NCBI GenBank assembly: GCA_030248215.1
Contig: JASANG010002734.1
Span: forward strand, 33,150 to 97,149
Length of the DNA: 64,000 bases
Source: Enoplolaimus lenunculus
Taxonomy: Eukaryota; Nematoda; Enoplea; Enoplida; Thoracostomopsidae
Reading direction: 5' to 3'
The stretch's first letter is position 1. Each line of letters starts with the position of its first letter. Below are positions 33,801 through 44,262 of the stretch, in pieces. A program made the position numbers and the translations under genes. The notes beneath the pieces were generated by a model. That model saw only the letters and a program-made list of their open reading frames with translations, was not told the origin of the DNA and ran no database searches.

Positions 33801-34178
33801 CGGTTTCTCCCCAACGGTTGTTTTCACCCCAACGGTTGGTTTCACCCCAACGGTCGGTTTCACCCCAATGGTCGGTTTTCCCCACCGGTCGGTTTAATCC
33901 CAACGGTTGGTTTCACCCCAACGGTTGGTTTCACCTCGACGGTTGGTTCCACCCCAACGGTTGGTTTCACCCCAACGGTTGGTTTTGCCCCAACGGTTCG
34001 TTTCACCCCAGGGGTTCGTTTCACCCCAGCGGTTAATTTTACCCCAGCGGTTAATTTTGCCCCAGAGGTTGGTTTCACCCTAACGGCTGGTTTCACCTCA
34101 ACGGTCGGTTTCAGCCCAAGGGTTGGTTTCACACAAACGGTTAGCTTCACCGCAACGGACGATGTCACCCCCATGGAT
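27806..34178. repeat. 18-bp minisatellite array in left element leader
   Basis: About 6.4 kb of GGTTTCACCCCAACGGTT units, with GGTTTTGCCCCAACGGTT as the main variant. Because 18 is a multiple of three and the units lack stops, several frames on both strands stay open for hundreds of codons (units read TVGFTP, NGWFHP, QRLVSP or VGVKPT). These should not be taken as genes. A boundary motif CCACTTTATAGAGCTTAC recurs at 27791, 27987, 28699, 29699, 30972, 31398 and 32668. Blocks of about 1.27 kb (29699-30971 and 31398-32667) are near-identical higher-order copies. Confidence 0.93.
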
Positions 34179-34208
34179 TAATGCAGCAGCTTGGTATAGC
34201 GGTTGAAA

Positions 34209-34969
34209 CTAGAAAAAAACGCTCAGCACTTGAGCAAAAAGGGATATGTTTCATATTCCTATTAAAAGTATGGTAAACTAGATCAGCACATTCGCTTGCT
34301 GTAACCTGGAAAAGTATTAAGAAACAATAGCGGCCAAAATCATGTTAATTATTAATTTTTCTGAAACATATTGCGGACAGCAAAATTTCTGTAATACTTT
34401 TTGTAAGAAACAGATGCTTTTCTTGAATGCAAAGCGAAATTATTTCTGAAATGTAGACAGACTTTGCTTGGAATCCATGAATGTATATTGAAGTTCTCTA
34501 CAAAACGTATTAAGTTTACCTATGGCTTTGTATTACCATAGTTAATTGAATTTCATAAGAGCATTGTGTGGCAACATAATGGCTGTTACAGTAATGCGCA
34601 TTTCCCACCCGAGTTATTTATCTGTTTCACTGCATAGTCACGACTATTGAAGCTCACAAATCGCACCGTATTCTGGCAACATCGATTAACTTGCAAAATC
34701 AAAGAGCGGTATACCTCAGCCATGTCTATGCGACCCTAAGGAATTTCTGAAAATTGCTAACAAATCCTGTCAAAAACTTCAATGTTAGAAATAGATTTGC
34801 TGTCCGCAAGATGTTTCAGAAATATTAATAATTAACATGATTTTGGCCGCTATTGTTTCTTAATACTTTTCCAGGTTACATCAAGCGAATGTGCTGATCT
34901 AGTTTACCATAATTTAATAGGAATATGAAACATATCCCTTTTTGCTCAAGTGCTGAGCATTTTTTCTTG
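34209..34969. mobile_element. long-TIR transposon inside left element leader
   Basis: Inverted repeats of about 175 bp (34209-34385 and 34795-34969), starting C-T/A-AGAAAAAA and containing GCTCAGCACTTGAGCAAAAA, surround about 410 bp of unique DNA without an ORF. Superfamily unclear; the target duplication is not obvious. The same insertion exists in the right copy at 46002-46749, so it predates the duplication. Confidence 0.75.
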
Positions 34970-35389
34970 TACAAGAATAATTTCGCACGTGTAACTATCA
35001 CGTACACAAATGCTGTTCGTGTCTATTTTTATGTGTATGTGTATATTATACACACTACACACAAATAATCGATTAAATAGTAACCAGTTCTGTGATCCAC
35101 AATGACTTTGTGATAGCTAATGTGATGTATATATTAATAGAACTAGTTTTTATTGTTCGACAAAACACTTTTCCTGTGATATTTTTGTGATACTTAACTG
35201 TGATAACACACGCCTGTGATAGCGCTATGATTCGCTATAGCTGTAATAGGTAGGGTATCGAACGAATATAGCAATAGGTTCGCAGGTTATCGAGTTGGTA
35301 TAAGGTTGTCAGTATCGTGCGAATCTCCTCTGAATTCGCTATCTGACTCGACACGAATACCTGTAACTATAAAAATTCGGGCTTTTCGG

Positions 35390-35407
35390 AGACCATCGTG
35401 GTCACCA
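35390..35407 (-). promoter_or_regulatory. primer-binding site, left element
   Basis: On the sense strand the bases right after the 5' LTR read TGGTGACCACGATGGTC. A start with TGG (complement of a tRNA CCA end) is the normal form of an LTR-element PBS. The tRNA is not identified. Confidence 0.6.
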
Positions 35408-36048
35408 TGTAAACTAGGAATATCTTAGTAGACATGGGTTAGAATAATAGAATTGTCAGGGGACTGGGCGAGTTCATCCAATTCCAGCCTTAACAAGGGT
35501 TTCGATCTCCGATAGGGTTAAGGTTTAATAACAAGTAAGATAACGTATTAATAGGAGAACAAGTAATAATAGAAAGAACACAACTTACTAATACCAGGAT
35601 ACGATTAGTTTTCAACTACAATGGTTGAAAACTAAGTGAAAACTAAATTAGAAATCACCAATCGAAACTAATCGTAACTTAACATCACAGCAACATTGAT
35701 AAAACTCTAACTTAATTAAACTCATTTTCCAACTCTGGGAGATAATCAGCACATCAGAGAAACACAATAATAATACTGAATAGAATCAATTGACATAAAC
35801 CTTCCTCTGGAATTAGAACCAGAATCTTCCAATACTAAGCAAAATACTCGTTATTTTGCTCATGCAAATTATATATTGAAACCAGTTTTCTTGATCCAGA
35901 TTTATATTGAAATTTTCTCTTTTATTAATTCTAGGTTTTCCACCCAGAGAGGAAAACCTGTTTTTCTGTCAAATGAATTTACTGAGCGAAATAACCTAAG
36001 TCTACGGGTATGTCATTACCCGGTTATGTCTTTACCGTTTAGGCATCA
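35408..36048 (-). repeat. 5' LTR of left element
   Basis: 641 bp, same TG/CA ends as 15731-16414 and collinear with it, about 3% substitutions by eye. It lies at the inner border of the element next to the palindromic host flank. Confidence 0.88.
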
Positions 36049-36107
36049 GCGGTGGGGACCGCTCACAGCCAGCACTCCTGCCCAAATATTCGTGCTGGGA
36101 TGGAAGG

Positions 36108-36373
36108 ATAGCTTCGAGCCCATGTTTTTGCAGGGTAGGGCGAGAGAACCAAGACAGCTTTGAGCCTGTGGTTTCACTGCATCTGCCGGGACAACAGGGA
36201 CATCGTGAACCTTGTTTTTGCAGGGTCGGACGGGACAGCCAGTACAGCTTTGAGCTTTTGGTTTCGTTGGATCGGCCGGAGCAGCCAAGAAGTCTTTGAA
36301 CCTATGTTTTTGCAGGGTAGGGCGAGAGAGCCAAGACAGCTTTGTGTTCTCGTTGGGTTGGCCGGAACAGCTT
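36108..36373. repeat. tandem repeat of about 90 bp, three copies (left arm)
   Basis: Units share ATGTTTTTGCAGGGTAGGGC and AGACAGCTTTG. On the minus strand they read as a Cys-containing peptide repeat (QSCLGSLALPCKN and relatives), but the frame does not persist across the array. Mirrored at about 44580-44850. Confidence 0.7.
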
Positions 36374-36687
36374 CAACACTCAAAATAATATTTCTGATAC
36401 TTAACAAAAAATTTCTTACATTTAAGTGAAAAGTATTTCTGCTATGCAGACAGAAAAGTTTTTCAAAAAAGTTTTGAAATAAAGTCTGAAAATAAACGTT
36501 TTCCAATTATTTTTAGAAAAAATGTCTTAAATATCAAAAAAAAACTTTTTAGATTTTGCAGAGAAAATACTTTTCTGAATAAATTCAGAAATACTTTTTT
36601 ATGTAAGCATCTGTATTTTAGAATGTCAAAAATTACTGGATTAACCAGTAAAACATGAGCATAAAAATATATGAACTTCCGTTGCAG
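36374..36687. other. AT-rich flank, no gene
   Basis: Contains short inverted AAGTATTTCTG/CAGAAAT motifs that suggest a decayed foldback element. Nothing coding. Confidence 0.4.
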
Positions 36688-36862
36688 ACGTACGAGCCAA
36701 TGTAAAGAACAGGGGCGGAACTATATTCTAAGCATATTCTCAAGCATAAGCCTAACCTTAGCTTAAGCTTAAGCCAAGCAAGAAGTCTAAAAATTAAGCT
36801 TCCTCTTTTCTAGGCTCAGAAGACGTTCCATCCCTGATCTTTACATGGGCCAACGTACGTAC
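36688..36862. mobile_element. MITE of the GGGGCGGAAC family (left arm)
   Basis: Inverted ends run ACGTACG...CCAATGTAAAGAACAGGGGCG at the left, mirrored at the right. The interior has TTAGGCTTATGCTT-like sequence. Mirrored at about 44088-44262. Confidence 0.65.
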
Positions 36863-36885
36863 TGGTAAACATATATAGGTATATC

Positions 36886-37812
36886 AGGATGCGACCGGAT
36901 ATCCGACTCCGGCTCTGGCAAAAGATCGGCATCCGGTTTCGGTATTTTAACTTGCCGGAGCTTCTTTTTAAAAAACTTCGAAAAATTTATACCATCTTTC
37001 GTATATTTATACCATGTACTGCAGTGACACGAATGAGACGGGGGACTGATATTTATTTGGCCTCTCCAGAGGGTACCCCCTTGTTATTGGGTTACGGACT
37101 GTTTTTTTAACCCACGCTCCGCCGCCCTTCGTTAATGATATATATCCGGTACTGCAATTATCCGTTCAATTAAACGTTTGTCTTGAATCAAAAACTTGAT
37201 CAATAATGTAAAGTTATACTTAGGAATGTACTTTCAAAATTTAAGTAGGTACTTTTCCAAGTTTCGAACCCAAATTATTTGGCTCTGGAGTCACTTATGC
37301 GCTACAATTAGGGTTAATTGACATTTATGAACTCTACTTAGGGTTTAAGGACTCTATCCGCTTATGGATCTTATTTGGGATACAGACTCCTATTGATTCG
37401 CACCCAAAATGGGGATCCCCTCTTATTCGGGACAATGTAGTACCGTCGAACTGACTTTTTCATATTTTTTCTGTCACACATGTAATGTAAATGTTTGTAT
37501 TCGACCGTGTACGTTCACAATGTTAATTTGGTTACAATAACAAAGGAAAACCAGGTAGGCTATAAGCCTAAACTTCCCCGTAAGCGTTATTGTAACCAAA
37601 TAAAGATTGTGAACTACACGCTCACATGTCAATATTTACATTACATGTGTGAAAGAAAAAATATTTAATGGTAAGTCAATCAATTCGAGGGTTCTTAGCA
37701 TAAATACGAATGATGGTATAAATTTTGAAGTTTTTTAAAAATCATACCCGGCAAGTTAAAATACCGGAGCAGGATGTCGATTTTTTCCGGAGCCAGAGCC
37801 GGATATCAGGCA
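36886..37812. mobile_element. foldback/CCGG-type TIR element (left arm)
   Basis: The left end GCGACCGGATATCCG with GGTATTTTAACTTGCCGG is mirrored at 37,690-37,812 over about 120 bp. A second inverted pair (CACACATGTAATGTAAAT, with GTTATTGTAACC) lies inside at about 37,465-37,665. No transposase. Mirrored at 43131-44064. Confidence 0.65.
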
Positions 37813-37979
37813 TTACTTGCTTCAACAATAACTTCGGTTTTTATCTCGACTTCTAGTGTCAGTTCCAATCCAATGAGACTCAAGAGACGGAGGACTGCCA
37901 AATATTGAGACTTGCGGAGACTGTGACCGAGACTCCAATCCCTGATCTTGGCCCTGTTTTACCTGCGGAAAGCTGGACC

Positions 37980-38100
37980 AAAGCATAATCCTAATCCTAA
38001 CCCTAAGCGCGAGGATGAGCCAATTCCTGAGCCTAAGCGTGAGGATAAGCCTATTCCTAAGCATTAGCGTCAGGATGAGCCTATTCGTAAGCCTAAGCCT
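37980..38100. repeat. degenerate GCCTAA/TTAGGC tract (left arm)
   Basis: Units of the kind CCTAAGC, CCTAATCC and CCTAACCC with GAGGATGAGCC spacers. Reminiscent of telomere-like hexamers but irregular. Mirrored at about 42850-42965. Confidence 0.55.
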
Positions 38101-38272
38101 GCCCATGTATAAAACAGGGCCTGAACGTTTTCCGATCGAACTTCAATAGAGTAAGCTTAAGCTTTAGACTAATTCTTTTGTTTAGGCTTTGGCTTAGGCT
38201 AAGGTATAGGCTCATTCTTACGCTTAGGAATATGCTTATACTACTGCTCCGGTCCTGTTCTTACGTTGGCCT
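38101..38272. mobile_element. MITE of the GGGGCGGAAC family, second copy (left arm)
   Basis: GCCCATGTATAAAACAGGGC at the left and CGGTCCTGTTCTTACGTTGG at the right form imperfect inverted ends. The interior has TTAGGCTAAGG-like repeats. Mirrored at 42678-42849. Confidence 0.6.
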
Positions 38273-39476
38273 CTAAGCCTAAGCAAAAAATCGTCTCAAG
38301 CTTAAACCGACTCTATTACAGCCAAGCAGGAAAATGATCGGACTTTCTTCTATATATGGGCTGAAAACTGGATGCCCTTAAAACTAACACCGCCCCCCTT
38401 TTTATTACCCTCAACCTCTTATTCGGGTCACAGTGTGGTAGGTTTGTTTCTAAATTTCGGACAATTTTTGAACTTTGAGAGCGGAGAATGTTTAATAAGA
38501 CGTTTAAAGCGTAACTTTTGACTTCACAGCGGAAAATTTCGTAAAAATCACAAATTGTAGATTATTTTAATTGCGTAAGTTTATCTCACGGCGAACTCCG
38601 GATTCGGCTTCGGCAAAATTTGTTGACAATTGGCAAGGTATTTTTCACTTCAGGAATCATTTTCAGTTACTAATAAATTATTTTGACGTATGTATACCAT
38701 GGTCAAGCGAACACGTATTTATTATAAAGAGTGTTTGATGCATACATCAACAAGAGTATGAAACTGGGTACATTCTGTGTAGGGTAGAATATCCTCGGCA
38801 CACGTTGCATTTTTCCCTTACCCCCATCATTTAAGGGTTGTTGAAACCTTGAACGCCAATCCTGTTACGATGTACAGTGTAAACCATCATTGTCCATTTA
38901 TAATCTCGTGAGTTAAATTTTGTCATTTGGTTTTAGATTATGTTCTGTATGCCGTTGACCCGTTAAATAAGTGGATTATCGGCACAAAACGTAAACGGCG
39001 ATCGTACATTTCATGACACGAGTATTTAGCAAGTTGCACACTCTTGTTCAATGGTCACCATGTGCTTATCAATACACAGAAATTTAACACATTATTCCTC
39101 ACCGCGAATATATACGCGTGGTAAATGTGAGTCGCTGGTAAAACAATTTTACGTGGGTATACTCGCGGATACAAAAACGCAACTTTCGCGGGTAAGGCGC
39201 CAGCCGAGCAAGGGAATCGTTACCCACTTAAAACCCTTACTCCTCTGATATATACCGCGAAGAGAAACCGGAACCCCAACAAACCCCATTGCTTCCAGTG
39301 TACAGGCAATTTTAATTACAAGTGTCTACGTTTACACGAGTATACAGATAGAGGAGTTGAAAACATATAAGCCAAGATAATACGCGTGTTACAGTATACC
39401 TGCAGCTGCGCATGCATAAGCAAACACAATATTATAACACAAATAAACTCTGTAAAATATAAGATGCTATGAACGT
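38273..39476. other. palindrome arm, unique DNA without recognised gene
   Basis: Mixed composition. Contains a short plus-strand ORF (39051-39248), present identically on the minus strand at 41701-41898, with no family resemblance. I see no exon structure. Confidence 0.4.
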
Positions 39477-40384
39477 CTGTGTTTTACTTTCATTGTTTTT
39501 TTCTGTTTTTCTTTTTATTTATGCATTTATTATTATTACTCCAATGTTTATTGTTTCGGCCATCTTCATTATGTGACGAATTTTTACAACCGTTACAACC
39601 GACGACAAAGTTCTATGCTGCGACGATGATTTTCCTTTTACAAAACCGCAGTCGTTCAATGCACTTGTTCTTCCGTCTGAGCTTGCCGCTGAGTCATCGA
39701 GAATATACAACAAAGCCATTTTTGCTCCTTTCACCACAATACTTACGCTTCGATTTACACGATGTCCCCTTTGTAAGCAGTTTTACTTGACTATTAGATA
39801 TCTTACGTTCACAGCCCGCACTGTCGGTATTTGTAGTGTCTGGTACTGCAATTTCTCTTCTGTTCGTGAATTAAAATGTCACTACTTGAATTTAATATGG
39901 ACGAGGTTCTAGCATAATCGCCTGAACTGGTGGTGGGAAGAATTTACATCTTTAGATAAATTTATAACGGGAGTAACTGCGGATTTTGCACACGTCTCGC
40001 TAATACAACGCGCTGTTGTGTCGGTATTAATTCTACAGTCTTCCAGTCCATTTTCAAACATGTTTACTGAACATTGGTTTTGTAACAGAAACATCTGATA
40101 AGTCTTTAGTTGCAGGTACTGTGCCTATTCTAAGAGTGTCATGAACGTTAAACAAATTAGCGTTTGCCGCATTTTCTTCTTTGTTATTCGAAAATCGCTG
40201 TTTTTCACATGATTGTATTTGACGATTTTGTTCAGTTTTACTGTGATTGTGCTGTGTTTCCAGTTGGGCTGAGCGTATTCATTTGTTAAATTGCTTTTTG
40301 ACTGCGAATTTTTACTGATTTCGCATACTGCTGTTGACAACAGTTGTTATCGTCGTCGTCATCAAAAATAGAAATGACGTTTGC
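39477..40384 (-). pseudogene. mirror copy of the central ORF
   Basis: Reverse-complement counterpart of 40573-41483. It has the same Ser/Asn-rich coding text, but indels split it into separate frames (open parts near 39519-39737, 39909-40094 and 40125-40340). The indels sit mostly at short runs, so either decay or sequencing error is possible. Confidence 0.6.
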
Positions 40385-41483
40385 CGCTCTCTTTCTCAGT
40401 TTGATGAAATCCAATAAAGTCACGGCAGCTTTAGAAAAATCATGTGAAACTAACACAAATTGTTGTGTTCACTCGAACAACGAAAAACTGAACAGTATTT
40501 CATTGCATCAGCCAGAAACTTGTGATATTTTATCTTCAACCGAATTACTTAAACAAAAGTCAACAAACAGTGCAAACGTCATTTCTATTTTTGATGACGA
40601 CGACGATAACAACTGTTGTCAACAGCAGTTATGCGAAATCAGTAAAAATTCGCAGTCAAAAAGCAATTTAACAAATGAATACAGCTCAGCCCAACTGGAA
40701 ACACAGCACAATCACAGTAAAACTGAACAAAATCGTCAAATACAATCATGTGAAAAACAGCGATTTTCGAATAACAAAGAAGAAAATGCGGCAAACGCTA
40801 ATTTGTTTAACGTTCATGACACTCTTAGAATAGGCACAGTACCTGCAACTAAAGACTTATCAGATGTTTCTGTTACAAAACCAATGTTCAGTAATATGTT
40901 TGAAAATGGACTGGAAGACTCTAGAATTAATACCGACACAACAGCGCGTTGTATTAGCGAGACGTGTGCAAAATCCGCAGTTACTCCCGTTATAAATTTA
41001 TCTAAAGATGTAAATTCTCCCACCACCAGTTCAGGCGATTATGCTAGAACCTCGTCCATATTAAATTCAAGTAGTGACATTTTAATTCGCGACAGAAGAG
41101 AAATTGCAGTACCAAGCACTACAAATACCGACAGTGCGGGCTGTGAACGTAAGATATCTAATAGTCAAGTAAAACTGCTTACAAAGGGGACATCGTGTAA
41201 ATCGAAGCGTAAGTATTGTGGTGAAAGGAGCAAAAATGGCTTTGTTGTATATTCTGATGACTCAGCGGCAAGCTCAGACGGAAGAACAAGTGCATTGAAC
41301 GACTGCGGTTTTGTAAAAGGAAAATCATCGTCGCAGCATAGAACTTTGTCGTCGGTTGTAACGGTTGTCAAAAATTCGTCACATAATGAAGATGGCCGAA
41401 ACAATAAACATTGGAGTAATAATAATAAATGCATAAATAAAAAGAAAGACAAAACAATGAAAGTAAAACACAGACGTTCATAG
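40344..41483 (+). CDS. hypothetical Ser/Asn/Lys-rich protein across the palindrome centre
   Basis: Open for 379 codons with a natural stop. Composition is rich in Ser, Asn, Thr and Lys, with an Asp run (FDDDDDNN) and a basic end (NKKKDKTMKVKHRRS). It looks largely disordered, with no domain I recognise. The first dozen codons (MLSSSSSK) lie in the left palindrome arm and are the antisense of the Asp run, so they are probably an accident of the inversion. The spacer 40385-40572 supplies about 60 codons found nowhere else in the window, and the rest lies in the right arm. It could be the last exon of a host gene, but codon bias and splice sites are not convincing. Confidence 0.4.
   Translation: MLSSSSSKIEMTFAALFLSLMKSNKVTAALEKSCETNTNCCVHSNNEKLNSISLHQPETCDILSSTELLKQKSTNSANVISIFDDDDDNNCCQQQLCEISKNSQSKSNLTNEYSSAQLETQHNHSKTEQNRQIQSCEKQRFSNNKEENAANANLFNVHDTLRIGTVPATKDLSDVSVTKPMFSNMFENGLEDSRINTDTTARCISETCAKSAVTPVINLSKDVNSPTTSSGDYARTSSILNSSSDILIRDRREIAVPSTTNTDSAGCERKISNSQVKLLTKGTSCKSKRKYCGERSKNGFVVYSDDSAASSDGRTSALNDCGFVKGKSSSQHRTLSSVVTVVKNSSHNEDGRNNKHWSNNNKCINKKKDKTMKVKHRRS
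40385..40572. other. unique spacer at the centre of the inverted repeat
   Basis: 188 bp present once. The left arm ends GAAATGACGTTTGC at 40384 and the right arm starts GCAAACGTCATTTC at 40573. The spacer is open in the frame of the central ORF. Confidence 0.85.
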
Positions 41484-42677
41484 CATCTTATATTTTACAG
41501 AGTTTATTTGTGTTATAATATTGTGTTTGCTTATGCATGCGCAGCTGCAGGATACTGTAACACGCGTATGATCTTGGCTTATATAGTTTTCAACTCCTCT
41601 ATCTGTATACTCGTGTAAACGTAGACACTTGTAATTAAAATTGCCTGTACACTGGAAGCAATGGGTTTGCTGGGGTTCCGGTTTCTCTTCGCGGTATATA
41701 TCAGAGGAGTAAGGGTTTTAAGTGGGTAACGATTCCCTTGCTCGGCTGGCGCCTTACCCGCGAAAGTTGCGTTTTTGTATCCGCGAGTATACCCACGTAA
41801 AATTGTTTTACCAGCGACTCACATTTACCACGCGTATATATTCGCGGTGAGGAATAATGTGTTAAATTTCTGTGTATTGATAAGCACATGGTGACCATTG
41901 AACAAGAGTGTGCAACTTGCTAAAATACTCGTGTCATGAAATGTACGATCGCCGTTTACGTTTTGTGCCGATAATCCACTTATTTAACGGGTCAACGGCA
42001 TACAGAACATAATCTAAAACCAAATGACAAAATTTAACTCACGAGATTATAAATGGACAATGATGGTTTACACTGTACATCGTAACAGGATTGGCGTTCA
42101 AGGTTTCAACAACCCTTAAATGATGGGGGTAAGGGAAAAATGCAACGTGTGCCGAGGATATTCTACCCTACACAGAATGTACCCAGTTTCATACTCTTGT
42201 TGATGTATGCATCAAACACTCTTTATAATAAATACGTGTTCGCTTGACCATGGTATACATACGTCAAAATAATTTATTAGTAACTGAAATGATTCCTGAA
42301 GTGAAAAATACCTTGCCAATTGTCAACAAATTTTGCCGAAGCCGAATCCGGAGTTCGCCGTGAGATAAACTTACGCAATTAAAATAATCTACAATTTGTG
42401 ATTTTTACGAAATTTTCCGCTGTGAAGTCAAAAGTTACGCTTTAAACGTCTTATTAAGCATTCTCCGCTCTCAAAGTTCAAAAATTGTCCGAAATTTAGA
42501 AACAAACCTACCACACTGTGACCCGAATAAGAGGTTGAGGGTAATAAAAAGGGGGGCGGTGTTAGTTTTAAGGGCATCCAGTTTTCAGCCCATATATAGA
42601 AGAAAGTCCGATCATTTTCCTGCTTGGCTGTAATAGAGTCGGTTTAAGCTTGAGACGATTTTTTGCTTAGGCTTAGA

Positions 42678-42849
42678 GGCCAACGTAAGAACAGGACCGG
42701 AGCAGTAGTATAAGCATATTCCTAAGCGTAAGAATGAGCCTATACCTTAGCCTAAGCCAAAGCCTAAACAAAAGAATTAGTCTAAAGCTTAAGCTTACTC
42801 TATTGAAGTTCGATCGGAAAACGTTCAGGCCCTGTTTTATACATGGGCA
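42678..42849. mobile_element. MITE of the GGGGCGGAAC family (right arm)
   Basis: Mirror of 38101-38272, nearly identical. Confidence 0.6.
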
Positions 42850-43130
42850 GGCTTAGGTTACCAATAGGCTCATCCTGACGCTAATGCTTAGGAATAGGCT
42901 TATCCTCACGCTTAGGCTCAGGAATTGGCTCATCCTCGCGCTTAGGGTTAGGATTAGGATTATGCTTTGGTCCAGCTTTCCGCAGGTAAAACAGGGCCAA
43001 GATCAGGGATTGGAGTCTCAGTTTCTGCAAGTCTCAATATTTGGCAGTCCTCCGTCTCTTGAGTCTCATTGCATTGGAACTGACACTAGAAGTCGAGATA
43101 AAAACCGAAGTTATTGTTGAAGCAAGTAAT

Positions 43131-44064
43131 GCCTGATATCCGGCTCTGGCTTCTCGGAAAAAATCGACATCCTGCTCCGGTATTTTAACTTGCCGGGTAT
43201 GATTTTTAAAAAACTTCAAAATTTATACCATCATTCGTATTTATGCTAAGAACCCTGGAAATGATTGACTTACCATTAAATATTTTTTCTGTCACACATG
43301 TAATGTAAATATTGACATGTGAGCGTGTAGTTCACAATCTTATTTGAGTTACGATAACGCTAAGGAAAGCATTATAGCCTACCTGGTTTTCCTTTGTTAT
43401 TGTAACCAAATTAGCTAGTCAGACGTACACGGTCAAATACAAACATTTACATTACATGTGTGACAAAGAAATATGAAAAGTCAGTTGGACGGTACTACAT
43501 TGTCCCGAATAAGAGGGGATCCCATTTTGGGTGCGAATCAATAGGAGTCTGTATCCCAAATAAGATCCATAAGCGGGATAGAGTCCCTAAACCGTAAGTC
43601 GAGATTTCATAGATGTCAATTAACCCTAATTGTAGCGCATAAGTGACTCCAGAGCCGAATGATTTGGGTTCGAAAAGCTTGGAAAAGTGCCTCCTTAAAT
43701 GGTCGAAAGTACATTCTGCTCAGTCATTTTTTTACATTATTAATCAAGTTTTTGATTCAAGACAAACGTTTAATATGAACGGATAATTGCAGTACCGGAT
43801 ATATATCATTAACGAAGGGCGGCGGAGCGTGGGTTAAAAAAACAGTCCGTAACCCAATAACAAGGGGGTACCTTCCCCACAAGCCAAAGTGGAGATGTCA
43901 GTCCCCCGTCTCATTCGTGTCACTGCAGTACATGGTATAAATATACGAAAGATGGTATAAATTTTTCGAAGTTTTTTAAAAAGAAGCTCCGGCAAGTTAA
44001 AATACCGAAACCGGATGCCGATCTTTTGCCAGAGCCGATTCCGATTTGCCGGTCGCATCCTGAT
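43131..44064. mobile_element. foldback/CCGG-type TIR element (right arm)
   Basis: Mirror of 36886-37812, with inverted CCGG-rich ends and the internal inverted pair around GTTATTGTAACC. Confidence 0.6.
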
Positions 44065-44087
44065 ATACCTATATATGTTTACCAGTA

Positions 44088-44262
44088 CGTACGTTGGCCC
44101 ATGTAAAGATCAGGGGATGGAACGTCTTCTGAGCCTAGAAAAGAGGAAGCTTAATTTTTAGACTTCTTGCTTGGCTTTAGCTTAAGCTAAGGTTAGGCTT
44201 ATGCTTGAGAATATGCTTAGAATATAGTTCCGCCCCTGTTCTTCAGTTTGGCTCGTACGTCT
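44088..44262. mobile_element. MITE of the GGGGCGGAAC family, second copy (right arm)
   Basis: Mirror of 36688-36862. Confidence 0.6.

Larger units (their letters stand above)
34179..35407 (-). other. leader between 5' LTR and minisatellite, left element
   Basis: Non-coding. The LTR-proximal half (34970-35407) has several TGTGATA-type short motifs. The distal half is a long-TIR transposon described separately. The stretch next to the LTR is the PBS. Confidence 0.65.
15731..36048 (-). mobile_element. giant Gypsy-type LTR retroelement, left copy (fossil)
   Basis: About 20.3 kb between direct repeats that begin TGTAAACTAG and end GGCATCA as written. Parts in sense (minus) order are: 5' LTR, PBS-like site, leader carrying a TIR transposon, 18-bp minisatellite, gag, zinc knuckles, protease, reverse transcriptase, RNase H, PHD finger, spacer, a long third ORF with an exonuclease domain, and 3' LTR. 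No integrase is recognisable and there is no room for one between RNase H and the PHD finger. The copy is broken, of the order of ten breaks. The two LTRs differ by roughly 3% by eye plus one indel of about 40 bp, so it is fairly young. I see no target-site duplication. Gypsy/Ty3 assignment rests on the RT and gag. Confidence 0.85.
36049..40384. repeat. left arm of host-flank palindrome
   Basis: Reverse complement of 40573-44911 (coordinates of paired bases sum to about 80,950). Identity is essentially complete near the centre (for example 39021-39260 against 41690-41930) and falls to about 97% near 36.7 kb and lower next to the LTR. Contains MITEs, tandem repeats and a mirror copy of the central ORF. 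No recognised gene. Confidence 0.9.

Noticed and set aside
27806-34178. CRISPR array
   Set aside because: Units are contiguous without unique spacers, the genome is eukaryotic and the array lies inside an LTR element.
27811-34181. Long ORFs of up to 740 codons on both strands in the left minisatellite
   Set aside because: They are by-products of an 18-bp stop-free unit. The same DNA is open in several frames on both strands and reads only as hexapeptide repeats.
37980-38100. Interstitial telomere
   Set aside because: The hexamers are irregular, short and tied to a MITE family.
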